Assembly (NCBI RefSeq): GCF_008119665.1 | Contig: NZ_CP043046.1 | Span: forward strand, 2,542,001 to 2,606,000 | DNA: 64,000 nt | Reading direction: 5' to 3' | Origin: Pigmentiphaga aceris | Lineage (GTDB): Bacteria; Pseudomonadota; Gammaproteobacteria; Burkholderiales; Burkholderiaceae_B | Shown here: positions 1 through 8,256 of the stretch, piece after piece | Position numbering within the stretch: the stretch's first letter is position 1 | How the letters are laid out: every line of letters begins with the position of its first letter | Program-made: the position numbers and the translations under genes | Notes under the pieces: model-generated | Told to the model about the DNA's origin: nothing | Databases searched by the model: none | What the model saw: the letters and a program-made list of their open reading frames with translations, nothing else

Positions 1-1091
1 GCCGCTCCAGCACCGCCACTGCCTATCTGCGCCCGGTCTTGTCGCGCCCCGGCCTGACGGTGAAGGTAAATGCACTCAGCACCCGCATCGTGCTCGAGGG
101 CGGACGGGCAGTGGGCATCGAGTATCAGCAAGACGGTGAACGCCGAGTTGCCCGCGCCGAGCGCGAAGTGTTGTTGTCAGGTGGCGTGATCAACACCCCG
201 CAGCTGATGATGCTGTCGGGCATTGGCGACCCTGCGCAACTGGCCATGCACGGCATTGACGTCAAGCTTGCCGCGCCGATGGTGGGCCGCAATCTGCAAG
301 ATCACGTGTCCGCCATCGTGATGTATCGCCGCAAGGAAACCGGGCCGTTCCACCGCATGATGCGGGTCGACCGCATTGGCCGCGAACTGATCCGCGCCTA
401 TACCACTGGTAAAGGTTTTGCCGCCGACGTGCCGGGCGGTCTGGTCGGGTTTTTGAAAAGCAGTCCGGACATCAGCACGCCTGATCTGCAGATGCTGCTG
501 ACCGCCGCGCCCTTGGGTGCTTGGCCCTACCTGAAGCCGTTTCGCCAACCCTTCCCGGACGGATTCGCATGCCGCACGGTGCTGCTGCACCCGGAAAGCC
601 GAGGCTCGGTCAGCCTGCGGTCCACCGATCCGGCCGCCGCGCCGCGCATTCATCAGAACTTTCTGGCAACGGATTACGACTGGAAAGCGCTGCGCAGCGC
701 CATCCGCATGATCCGCGAGATTGCGCAGCAACCCGCGCTGTCTCCCTTTATTGGGGCCGAAATCGCCCCGGGGCCGACATTGAACACTGACGCCGAGATC
801 GATGCCTTCATCCGCAAGACGGCGATCACCGTGCATCACCCGGCCGGCACCTGCCGCATGGGTGCCGCGGGTGATCCACGTGCGGTGGTGGACGGACACC
901 TGCGTGTCTTTGGCATCGACGGGCTGCGAGTGGTTGATGCTTCGGTCATGCCCGATCTGACCACTGGCAACATCAACGCCCCGGTGATCATGATTGCGGA
1001 AATGGCTGCCGACATGATTCGCGGTCGCGCCTTGTTGGGTGCCGGTCAACCCGCCATGTCCGCTGCCGCGCCTGCAGCGCTGGCCGCTTGA
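1..1091 (+). CDS. GMC-family FAD oxidoreductase (choline/alcohol dehydrogenase-like), 5' end missing
   Basis: C-terminal two thirds of a glucose-methanol-choline oxidoreductase. The frame is open from base 3, so the gene begins upstream of the window. Visible family signatures are the FAD-proximal stretch with [17 protein letters not shown], the catalytic-region motif [10 protein letters not shown] near the C-terminus, and the terminal [18 protein letters not shown] block. Such enzymes oxidise alcohols with FAD as cofactor. The substrate cannot be told from this fragment. The truncated dehydrogenase that follows starts 10 bases after the stop, so the two were probably once co-transcribed in an alcohol or sugar-acid pathway (inference). 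Confidence 0.9.
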   Translation, partial: RSSTATAYLRPVLSRPGLTVKVNALSTRIVLEGGRAVGIEYQQDGERRVARAEREVLLSGGVINTPQLMMLSGIGDPAQLAMHGIDVKLAAPMVGRNLQDHVSAIVMYRRKETGPFHRMMRVDRIGRELIRAYTTGKGFAADVPGGLVGFLKSSPDISTPDLQMLLTAAPLGAWPYLKPFRQPFPDGFACRTVLLHPESRGSVSLRSTDPAAAPRIHQNFLATDYDWKALRSAIRMIREIAQQPALSPFIGAEIAPGPTLNTDAEIDAFIRKTAITVHHPAGTCRMGAAGDPRAVVDGHLRVFGIDGLRVVDASVMPDLTTGNINAPVIMIAEMAADMIRGRALLGAGQPAMSAAAPAALAA

Positions 1092-1101
1092 GGCCACGAC
1101 G

Positions 1102-1524
1102 ATGCGAGCGGGTGGTATGGGTGGTTTGACCTTGGCGCGGCATCGCGTGGTGTGCACATGGGCACTGCCGCCCGCCGTGCACGCGCGACTCGACCGATTT
1201 TTTGATGTGTCCTGTGCCGACACGGCGTTTGACGGTGCATCAGCCTTGTTGATCGACGAGCGCCTGTGTGTGGATGCCGAACTGCTGTCGAAACTGCCCT
1301 TGCTGCGCGCCGTGTGCAGCGTGGGGCCGGCGCACCTGCATCTGAATCTGGGCATACTGACTCAAGCGGGGGTGATTGCCACCAACACGCCCGCGTTGGG
1401 CGAGGAAGAAGCCGCCTGGGCTGCGGCTGAAAACCTGATTGCGGCCTTTGGCTTCGGGCGTCTGGGGGGATATCCGTCGAATCTGCTCAACCAAGACTTG
1501 GCCTGCATGGGATGCTGTCTGTAG
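1102..1524 (+). pseudogene. D-isomer 2-hydroxyacid dehydrogenase with the NAD-binding domain deleted
   Basis: A 140-residue open frame from ATG 1102. Residues 1 to about 100 resemble the N-terminal substrate-binding half of GhrB-type glyoxylate/hydroxypyruvate reductases (LLRAVCSVG, GVIATNTPAL). The family would continue with a Rossmann NAD-binding domain of about 170 residues. Instead the frame jumps to what looks like the family's extreme C-terminus (AAENLIAAFGFGR followed by PSNLLNQD). The GxGxxG loop and the catalytic Arg/Glu/His are therefore absent, although no stop codon interrupts the frame. The simplest reading is an in-frame internal deletion of roughly 500 bases that leaves a catalytically dead remnant. 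Confidence 0.65.
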
Positions 1525-1703
1525 GTGCTTGCTGATTGTTGAACCTGCGGTGCTGTCTTCAATAAAGAACTGTCGCTGATCAGCGCCAACGCTTCAGCAA
1601 CGCTCTACCACCGAGCAGTCCTTTTGGGGGCTGGTTCCGCCGCCCGTTCCAGACGATGATCCGTTGAGGATCGATGGCGATCCACGCTGGTTGAGGATTG
1701 ACC

Positions 1704-3353
1704 ATGGCACATCCGCGAATGGCAGACGCGTTTCCGATTCTGGGCGCACACGATATCGAGCGCACTGCGGCATTCGGCTCGCTGCGAAATTACGAGAAAG
1801 ATTCCCGCCTGTTCCACTCAGGGCAGACGGGCGATGGCCTTTTCCTGATCCTGTCCGGACACGTGACGCTGTGCCAGCGCGATGGCCTGGGTGCCAGCGA
1901 ACCCATGTACGAAGCCGGGCCAGGCCAGTTTCTGGGTGAAATCGGCCAGTTGTCGGGCAACCGGGCCTTGGTGGACGCCATTGCTCAAGGCGAGGTCAGA
2001 ACGCGCTTGCTTACGCCAGGCTGCCTGCGTGAACTGGTTGTTATTGACGCCAGCCTGGGCGAACGCATCATGCGGGCACTGATTCTGCGTCGGGTCATGC
2101 TGATCGAACGCGGCATCGGCGGCCCTTTGCTGATCGGCCCGGGCGGCTCCAGCAACATGACACGCATCCGGGGCTTTCTGACCCGCAATACCTTGCCGCA
2201 TCGGGTGCTGGACCCCGCGTCTGACGCACGCGCCAAAGCCATGCTGGACGCACACTCACCATCACAGGAAGAACTGCCTTTGGTGGTCTGCCCAGACGGC
2301 ACCATCTTGTGCAATCCCGCCGAAAACACGTTGGCCACCCACTTGGGCATGCTCGACTTGCCCGACGAAGACAAGGTGTACGACGTGGCCATCGTGGGGG
2401 CCGGCCCCGCCGGACTGGCCACGGCGGTGTATGCAGGGTCGGAAGGGCTGTCGGTCATCGTGCTGGACGGACGATCGTTCGGCGGCCAGGCAGGAGCCAG
2501 TGCCCGTATTGAGAACTACTTTGGCTTTCCAACGGGCATTACCGGTCAGGCGCTGACTGCCCGCGCTTTTGTTCAAGCACAAAAGTTCGGCGTGAAAATG
2601 CGCATCCCCACCCAGATCAAGCACCTGGATTGTTCACGTAAAGACGGCGATCTGTTGATCAAGGGCGAAGCGGGGAGCCAAATACGAGCCAGGACCGTGG
2701 TGGTGGCAACCGGTGCCCGTTACCGTCGGCCAGACATTGCGCAACTGTCCACCTTCGAAGGGCGAGGGGTCTGGTACTGGGCATCGCCTATCGAGGCGAA
2801 AATCTGCGCCGATCAGGACGTGGTGCTGGTGGGCGGCGGCAATTCTGCCGGGCAGGCGGCGGTTTACTTGGCTGCGCACGTCGCCAAAGTGCGCATCATG
2901 ATTCGGCGCGAGTCCTTGGTGGCCACCATGTCCCGCTACCTGATCGACCGTATTGCCGCCACGCCAAATATCGAATTGATCGCCAATGGCGATATCGTTG
3001 CCCTGGAAGGAGATGCCGACGGCCATCTGATTGCGGCTCATTGGCGCGAACGGGGTAGTGGCACGGAACATCGGCTACCCACCGCCAATGTGTTCCTCTT
3101 CGTCGGGGCCGATCCCGAAACCGACTGGCTGGCCGATTGCGGCGTTGTTCTGGACAAGTCGGGCTTTGTCGTCACGGGCGTTGCCTCAGAGACGAACCCC
3201 GCACCCGCAATGCTGGAATCGTCTGTGCCCGGCGTGTTCGCGGTTGGGGATGTGCGCTGCGGTTCCGTCAAACGTATTGGCGGGGCAATAGGAGAGGGCG
3301 CGCAAGTTGTGCCGGCGCTGCATGCCTTTGTGGCGGTCGCGGCAAGCGTTTAG
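1704..3353 (+). CDS. Cyclic nucleotide-binding domain fused to a thioredoxin-reductase-like flavoprotein
   Basis: A 549-residue cytoplasmic protein. ATG 1704 is preferred over TTG 1698 because GAGG lies 7 bases upstream. Residues ~20-130 form a cNMP-binding/Crp-like beta-roll (GQTGDGLFLILSGHV, GEIGQLSGNRALVDA). Residues ~225-549 form a TrxB-type flavoprotein: FAD loop VAIVGAGPAGLA, NADPH loop VVLVGGGNSAGQAA near 372, and C-terminal FAVGDVR. The redox-active CxxC of true thioredoxin reductases is missing; that region reads GVWYWASPIEAKIC. It is thus more likely an NAD(P)H-flavin oxidoreductase gated or localised by the N-terminal domain than a bona fide thioredoxin reductase. The electron acceptor is unknown. 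Confidence 0.85.
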   Translation: MAHPRMADAFPILGAHDIERTAAFGSLRNYEKDSRLFHSGQTGDGLFLILSGHVTLCQRDGLGASEPMYEAGPGQFLGEIGQLSGNRALVDAIAQGEVRTRLLTPGCLRELVVIDASLGERIMRALILRRVMLIERGIGGPLLIGPGGSSNMTRIRGFLTRNTLPHRVLDPASDARAKAMLDAHSPSQEELPLVVCPDGTILCNPAENTLATHLGMLDLPDEDKVYDVAIVGAGPAGLATAVYAGSEGLSVIVLDGRSFGGQAGASARIENYFGFPTGITGQALTARAFVQAQKFGVKMRIPTQIKHLDCSRKDGDLLIKGEAGSQIRARTVVVATGARYRRPDIAQLSTFEGRGVWYWASPIEAKICADQDVVLVGGGNSAGQAAVYLAAHVAKVRIMIRRESLVATMSRYLIDRIAATPNIELIANGDIVALEGDADGHLIAAHWRERGSGTEHRLPTANVFLFVGADPETDWLADCGVVLDKSGFVVTGVASETNPAPAMLESSVPGVFAVGDVRCGSVKRIGGAIGEGAQVVPALHAFVAVAASV

Positions 3354-3857
3354 CGCTTGAGTACCGCATCGCCGACATCTCACGGCCGTAAACTCGGCCA
3401 TCTTTTATTTCAAACTATCGAAATCAAAAAACTCATCAATATGAATGAATAAAAATGCGCCAATTGGCGCATTTTTTTGTTCTGAACATTATGGGTGATC
3501 AGTAATTCATAATATTCAAATATTTGCCTAGGCTGCGATCAGAAAAACAATAATAATTTTTCGTAGCAGGTATATGGAGTTCCCGGAGAGGATGTCATGA
3601 ATCGTCAGATAGATCGGGGGCTTACCCTTATTGTTGTGCCGAATCATCGGTAGAGAAAAATATTTTCTGGGCTTCGCATCCACGAAACCAACTCGGCCGT
3701 ATCCTTACCTGACGAAATCTGACGCCGACAAAATCGAAACTATCTTTTGTTCGTAATGATTGACTTCTGATTCGTTGCCTAGTCCGCGTTCTTGTTTTTA
3801 CCCCTTCGATAATCTCTGGCTCGCCTGCTGGCGGCGTGCCTCACTACCTTGTGTCCG
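3354..3857. other. Long AT-richer intergenic region
   Basis: About 500 bases without a convincing gene. It begins with a strong hairpin terminator (listed separately). From about 3480 to 3780 it is clearly more AT-rich than its surroundings. An 18-codon frame at 3597-3653 has a GGAG/GAGG-like ribosome site but no recognisable product. The 3' end should contain the promoter for the exported protein at 3858, but no convincing -35/-10 pair stands out. Confidence 0.5.
3451..3478. terminator. Rho-independent terminator, bidirectional
   Basis: A perfect palindrome ATGCGCCAATTGGCGCAT is flanked by five A on the left and a run of T on the right. It lies about 100 bases after the flavoprotein fusion gene. 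The A and T tracts allow it to act on either strand. Confidence 0.85.
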
Positions 3858-4451
3858 ATGAATCGTCTCTGTCTGTTCACCGTCTGTTCGCTGATGTTTG
3901 CGTCGTCTGCCTCTGCACTGGAACTGGAAACATCCTGGTTCGAAGGCGCGTCGTTCCGGCAAGCCACGCACCTGATCGAACTGCGCCAAGGTTCTTACCT
4001 GTCGCGCAACGCGGCGAACCTGCGCAACGGCGGTTATCAGCTGGCGGGCGGTGACCAGGTGAACATGAACCGCTGGTACGACACGAAGTGGGTAGATGTC
4101 GGCGCAAGCTGGATGACGCAGCTGACCGACAATGTCGGCCTGATCTACGGCCTGAGTACCGGCGAACAAGCGCAGAAATACAAGATTGCTCCCAGCCTGA
4201 AGCTTGGCCTGGTGGCACAGATCAAACCGGCCTCGAACATGGTGGTGTCCTTCCGGGCCACGACCATCCTGGGCGGCGCATTGAACGAAAAAAGCTGTAC
4301 CGCTGATTACGGCGACATTGGTGGCGTGCAACAAGTGAACTGCCGCCTGGCCGCCTCCACGCTCGCCCCGCAAGAAACCCTGAATTACCTGATCCGACAA
4401 CGGCCGCTCTATCGCAACGAAGTGTCCGTCACCTTCAACTGGAAGTTTTGA
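3858..4451 (+). CDS. Exported small outer-membrane-like protein of unknown function
   Basis: A 197-residue protein. ATG 3858 is chosen because it opens directly into a signal peptide (LCLFTVCSLMFASSASA then LELE); an upstream TTG at 3849 is less likely. The mature part alternates polar and hydrophobic residues, is rich in Tyr, Asn and Gln, and ends in NWKF. A terminal aromatic residue is typical of BAM-dependent outer-membrane beta-barrels. Two cysteines near residues 150 and 162 could form a disulphide. It is followed after 37 bases by a secreted subtilase, so the two are probably one transcription unit. No family was recognised with certainty; a small barrel partner of the protease is an inference. 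Confidence 0.7.
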   Translation: MNRLCLFTVCSLMFASSASALELETSWFEGASFRQATHLIELRQGSYLSRNAANLRNGGYQLAGGDQVNMNRWYDTKWVDVGASWMTQLTDNVGLIYGLSTGEQAQKYKIAPSLKLGLVAQIKPASNMVVSFRATTILGGALNEKSCTADYGDIGGVQQVNCRLAASTLAPQETLNYLIRQRPLYRNEVSVTFNWKF

Positions 4452-4488
4452 ACTTCAGTCTCCTTTTCCCTGCACAGGAATGAATCAC

Positions 4489-5376
4489 ATGAAAGCCATT
4501 GCATTTGCTGGTTTGCTTACCCTCGCTGCCATCCCCTTCGCCACGCACGCACAAACTGCCCAGTCGTGGATGCACTCAGACGTCAAAAGCGCCTGGAGCC
4601 AAGGCTACAAAGGTCAAGGCACAACGATCACCGTGATCGATGACTACACCAGCAACAGCATGCTGACCGGCAACTTCGGAACCGGCACCAAGACCCAGCG
4701 TCATGGCGACTTCACGCTGCTCGAAGCCAGCATGGTTGCCCCGTCGGCCAACGTGCGCGCCATGGACTTCAGCAACACCGGCGCGGTGGGCTTGAACAAG
4801 GGCCTGAACGTGTTGAACGCCAGCTACGGCATGTACGCCGCCAATGGTTATGCCAACAACCAGATTGGCTGGAGCGGTCGCGAAGCCTCGATGATTTCCT
4901 ACGCCAAGACCGGCGCAGCCGTAGTCGTGAAGGCAGCAGGCAATGACAGCGTGGCAGTGACCGGCGTGAATTCCGCTGGCAACGCCGACTACCTGAACCG
5001 CGCGCTGGTCGGTGCCCAGTCGGCTATCTTCGTGGGCGCACTCAGCCGCAATGGCAGCAACATGATTCTGTCGCAAGCATCGCTGGCTTCGTATTCCAAC
5101 TTCGCCGGCAGCGACAAGTCCGTGCAGAACAACTTCGTGGTGGTCGGTGTCGATTCGTCGCAAACGCGCTTGCAGGGCACTTCGTTTGCCGCACCGATCG
5201 TCAGCGGCTACGTCGCCATTCTGGGCAGCAAGTTCACCCAGGCATCGGCCACGCAGATCACCAACCAACTGCTGAACACGGCACGTACCGACACCATCGC
5301 CAACTACAACGCCGCCACGCACGGCCGAGGCGAAGCCAGCCTGTCGCGCGCGCTGGCCCCTGTGGCCATCAAGTGA
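4489..5376 (+). CDS. Secreted subtilisin-family (S8) serine protease
   Basis: A 295-residue exported protease. ATG 4489 is preferred over 4480 because AGGA (4476-4479) is 9 bases upstream of it. A signal peptide ends around FATHAQTAQ. The S8 triad is visible: Asp in ITVIDDYTS, His in QRHGDFT, Ser in GTSFAAP, with the oxyanion Asn in VKAAGND. The enzyme is short for the family and lacks an obvious I9 propeptide, because catalytic sequence begins about 25 residues after the predicted cleavage site. It follows the small outer-membrane-like protein in the same orientation. The substrate is unknown. Being compact and without an autotransporter barrel, it may depend on that neighbour for folding or display (inference). 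Confidence 0.85.
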   Translation: MKAIAFAGLLTLAAIPFATHAQTAQSWMHSDVKSAWSQGYKGQGTTITVIDDYTSNSMLTGNFGTGTKTQRHGDFTLLEASMVAPSANVRAMDFSNTGAVGLNKGLNVLNASYGMYAANGYANNQIGWSGREASMISYAKTGAAVVVKAAGNDSVAVTGVNSAGNADYLNRALVGAQSAIFVGALSRNGSNMILSQASLASYSNFAGSDKSVQNNFVVVGVDSSQTRLQGTSFAAPIVSGYVAILGSKFTQASATQITNQLLNTARTDTIANYNAATHGRGEASLSRALAPVAIK

Positions 5377-5418
5377 TCGACGGCATCAATCATCCAGTAT
5401 TGATTCAAGCTTAGTGAT

Positions 5419-5832
5419 TCAAGCCCGTACCGCGTCGACCCGCTGTTGCAGGTCGACGATGAAGGCCTCGCGTTCGCGCGGGGAAACCAGTTGGGTGCCG
5501 TGTCTGAAGTTGATCTTCACACGGCGAATTGACAGCGCCGGAGCCGACAACAAGCTGCGGCTCGGCGCGATGCCGGTAATGTCGGCATAAGCAATGCGTT
5601 GGCGGATCATGCCGCAACGAATCAGCAAATGATTTTCTTCCAGTTCGTAGCGGCATGGCATCGTCATCACCGCTACGATTGCGCCTGTGAAAATGGCCAC
5701 GCCTAGCGAGATCAGGGCTGCCAGCGGCGCGGTCCGCAGCAGCAAAACGCCGTGCGTCACCACCAGCCCGATCGTTCCGCCAATCACCAGCACCAGCCAT
5801 GCATCAATGCGTGAAGGATAGGCGTGCGTCAT
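5419..5832 (-). CDS. Membrane protein with bacterial PH-like domain
   Basis: A 137-residue protein with two N-terminal hydrophobic helices (residues ~12-31 and ~38-57), then a soluble beta-rich domain. The YELEENHLLIRCGMIRQRIAYADI stretch is typical of short bacterial PH-domain proteins (here positions ~62-85). The domain probably sits at the inner membrane, facing the cytoplasm. It converges with the subtilase gene and is divergent from nfeD. The specific role is unknown. Confidence 0.65.
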   Translation of the reverse strand: MTHAYPSRIDAWLVLVIGGTIGLVVTHGVLLLRTAPLAALISLGVAIFTGAIVAVMTMPCRYELEENHLLIRCGMIRQRIAYADITGIAPSRSLLSAPALSIRRVKINFRHGTQLVSPREREAFIVDLQQRVDAVRA

Positions 5833-6019
5833 GGCGGGGTTCCGGTAATTAATCGCAGCGCGAGTGTACGGTGTCCTGACATCGGGTCGATGCCGTTCAC
5901 CGCCATCAGCCCATCAGATGGCTTCGTCAATGCAAGCATCGGTGTGTCTGCGTGAAGCCAGCCCATCTTGTGAGTGATAATGGCAGTCGATACGCCGTGG
6001 GCGGCGAAAGGATGAATCG

Positions 6020-6484
6020 ATGAGCTTGTCGTGGATCTGGTTTGGCCTGGCGGTGTTGGCCTTGATCGGAGAGGTACTCAGCGGGACGTTTTACCTGTTG
6101 GTCATCGCTGCGGCCTTTGGCCTGGCAGGTTTGGGCGCGTGGTTCGGCCTGACCTGGGCGCTGCAGATGGCAATCGTCGCCGTCGCCGCCATACTGGGCG
6201 TGCTGGTGCTGCGCCGGGCAGGCGTATTGCGCAAAGTGCGCAGCACGGATGACCGTCGTGACGTAAACGTCAATCTCGATATCGGTCAGGTTATTCATAT
6301 AGATGCCTGGCGCGACGACGGCACTTCTCGCGCGCGTCATCGCGGTGCGCAATGGGAAGTCAAACTTGTGCCCAACGTGCCGCAGGCCCCTGGTTTGCAT
6401 CGAATCGTTGAAGTTCGCGGCAGTCAGTTCCTGGTAACGCCGCATACGAGCTTGAATACCCCCGCGCACGAAACCCACACGTAA
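6020..6484 (+). CDS. NfeD-family membrane protein
   Basis: A 154-residue protein with three to four tightly spaced hydrophobic helices in the first ~75 residues. A soluble OB-fold-like C-terminus follows (GQVIHIDAWRDDGTSRARHRG). This is the short NfeD (YbbJ-like) form, which accompanies SPFH proteins. An AGGA lies upstream of ATG 6020. The QmcA-like SPFH gene follows after 100 bases on the same strand, the classical ybbJ-qmcA pairing, and the pair is associated with membrane microdomains and protein quality control. Confidence 0.85.
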   Translation: MSLSWIWFGLAVLALIGEVLSGTFYLLVIAAAFGLAGLGAWFGLTWALQMAIVAVAAILGVLVLRRAGVLRKVRSTDDRRDVNVNLDIGQVIHIDAWRDDGTSRARHRGAQWEVKLVPNVPQAPGLHRIVEVRGSQFLVTPHTSLNTPAHETHT

Positions 6485-6584
6485 TACCGCTGGCACGCGC
6501 TGCCACTGGCAGCCGAGACATTGCAGAAACCCCGTTCCGCCTGCAGGCAGAACGCCGACGACTTTTCTTAAATAGGGCAGGCCG

Positions 6585-7547
6585 ATGATTCTGGACGTCT
6601 TTTCGATCGTATTGATCTTTTTTGTAGTCCTCGCCGTCTTGATCGTCTTCAAGGCGATCGCAATCGTGCCGCAGCAAAACGCGTGGGTGGTAGAGCGCCT
6701 GGGCAAGTTTGACCGGGTCCTGTCGCCCGGCGCGGGTTTTGTGATTCCCTTCATCGAACGCGTGGCCTACAAGCACTCGCTGAAAGAAATCCCGCTGGAT
6801 GTGCCCAGCCAGGTGTGTATCACCAAGGACAACACACAGCTGCAAGTCGACGGCGTGCTGTACTTCCAGGTGACTGACGCGATGCGCGCGTCTTACGGCT
6901 CATCGAATTACATCGTGGCGATTACGCAGTTGTCGCAGACCACGCTGCGTTCGGTCATCGGCAAGATGGAACTGGACAAGACCTTCGAAGAACGCGAGTT
7001 CATCAATCACAGTATCGTGTCGGCGCTGGATGAAGCCGCGCTGAACTGGGGTGTGAAGGTCTTGCGCTACGAGATCAAGGATTTGACGCCCCCGAACGAA
7101 ATTCTGCACGCCATGCAGGCGCAGATCACGGCTGAACGTGGAAAGCGCGCGCTGATCGCAGCGTCGGAAGGTCGTCGCCAAGAGCAGATCAATATTGCAA
7201 CCGGTGAACGGGAAGCATCGATTGCGCGCTCGGAAGGTGAAATGCAGGCGCAGATCAATCAGGCCAAGGGTGAAGCAGCCGCCGTGCTGGCCATTGCCGA
7301 GGCTACCGCCAGCGCCATCACGCAAGTGGGTGAAGCCGTGCGCGCACCTGGTGGTATCGAGGCCGTGAACCTGAAGGTGGCCGAACGTTATGTGGATGCC
7401 TTCAGCAACCTGGCCAAGACCAACAACACCTTGATCCTGCCCGCCAACCTGGGCGATGTAGGCTCGCTGATCGCGTCTGCGATGACGGTGGTGAAGGGCG
7501 TATCGGTGCCGGGTTCGTCGATCGGTTCTTCGATTGTGCAGAAGTGA
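6585..7547 (+). CDS. qmcA: SPFH/stomatin-family membrane protein QmcA
   Basis: A 320-residue protein with one N-terminal membrane helix (residues ~3-25) and an SPFH/band-7 domain (QQNAWVVERLGKFDRVLSPG, then KDNTQLQVDGVLYFQVTD). A long charged Ala/Glu/Gln-rich coiled coil covers residues ~180-240, and the C-terminus is Gly/Ser-rich. Length and order match E. coli QmcA and stomatin-like proteins, which form large ring assemblies in the inner membrane and modulate FtsH-type proteolysis. NfeD upstream is the usual partner. A very strong terminator follows 65 bases after the stop. Confidence 0.9.
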   Translation: MILDVFSIVLIFFVVLAVLIVFKAIAIVPQQNAWVVERLGKFDRVLSPGAGFVIPFIERVAYKHSLKEIPLDVPSQVCITKDNTQLQVDGVLYFQVTDAMRASYGSSNYIVAITQLSQTTLRSVIGKMELDKTFEEREFINHSIVSALDEAALNWGVKVLRYEIKDLTPPNEILHAMQAQITAERGKRALIAASEGRRQEQINIATGEREASIARSEGEMQAQINQAKGEAAAVLAIAEATASAITQVGEAVRAPGGIEAVNLKVAERYVDAFSNLAKTNNTLILPANLGDVGSLIASAMTVVKGVSVPGSSIGSSIVQK

Positions 7548-7611
7548 TTGGCTGAGGTCAGGGTGCAGAAGTAGCGCATACCTGGCGCACCGGTAATGAG
7601 TGCGGAAGTAA

Positions 7612-7650
7612 AATTCGGGGGCTTGCTGGCAAGCCCCCGAATTCATTTTT
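7612..7650 (+). terminator. Rho-independent terminator after qmcA
   Basis: Fifteen-base perfect arms (7612-7626 and 7629-7643) contain GGGGGC/GCCCCC cores and are followed by CATTTTTA. It separates the nfeD-qmcA unit from tag, whose start codon lies only 13 bases beyond, so the tag promoter must overlap this region. Confidence 0.85.
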
Positions 7651-7662
7651 ACGCGTTTCATC

Positions 7663-8256
7663 ATGCATATCTCGCACATTCCGACCCGCTGTGCCTGGGT
7701 CGGTAACGATCCCTTGATGCAGTCCTATCACGACGAAGAGTGGGGCGTGCCGCTGCACGATTCCCGCATGCTTTGGGAAATGCTGATGCTGGAAGGTTTC
7801 CAAGCGGGGCTGTCGTGGATTGTGGTGCTGCGCAAGCGCGAGGCGTTTCGCAAGGCATTCGCAGGCTTCGATCCCGTCAAGGTGGCCAAGTTTGACGAGG
7901 CAGACATCGAACGTCTGATGGGCGACGCAGGCATTGTCCGTGCACGTGCAAAGATCGAAGCCACAATTCGTGGCGCACAGATCTATCTGGACATGCAGGC
8001 GCACGGCGAAAACTTCAGCGACTTCTGCTGGTCGTTCACCGACGGCAAAGTCATCACCACCGAAGGCGGGCCACGGCTGACCTTGTCGCCCGTGTCGGAA
8101 GCTGCGTCCAAAGAGATGAAACGCCGGGGCTTCAAGTTCGTCGGGCCAACCATCGTTTACGCGTGGATGCAGGGCGTGGGCATTATCAATGACCACTCGA
8201 CGGATTGTTTTCGGCGCGCTGCGCCCGAAGTCGTCGGTAAAAGGTGCTGCGGCTAA
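7663..8256 (+). CDS. tag: DNA-3-methyladenine glycosylase I
   Basis: A 197-residue base-excision repair glycosylase that removes 3-methyladenine from alkylated DNA. Diagnostic blocks are present: RCAWVGNDPL, SYHDEEWGVP, LEGFQAGLSW with the base-recognition Glu, and C-terminal GIINDHSTDC. The four zinc ligands are visible as Cys10, His23 and the final His and Cys. Its 3' end overlaps the convergent sigma-54 regulator by 71 bases. The family's conserved end (NDHSTDC) is reached just before the overlap, so the last ~12 residues may be dispensable. Confidence 0.95.
   Translation: MHISHIPTRCAWVGNDPLMQSYHDEEWGVPLHDSRMLWEMLMLEGFQAGLSWIVVLRKREAFRKAFAGFDPVKVAKFDEADIERLMGDAGIVRARAKIEATIRGAQIYLDMQAHGENFSDFCWSFTDGKVITTEGGPRLTLSPVSEAASKEMKRRGFKFVGPTIVYAWMQGVGIINDHSTDCFRRAAPEVVGKRCCG

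Noticed and set aside
177..1355. Long minus-strand frame (392 codons) opposite the GMC gene
   Set aside because: Composition is that of a GC-rich shadow (His/Gln/Arg-rich), no motifs, and the plus strand has clear family signatures.
3597..3653. 18-codon frame with a GGAG/GAGG-like ribosome site
   Set aside because: Too short to judge and far from the next gene; not attenuator-like.
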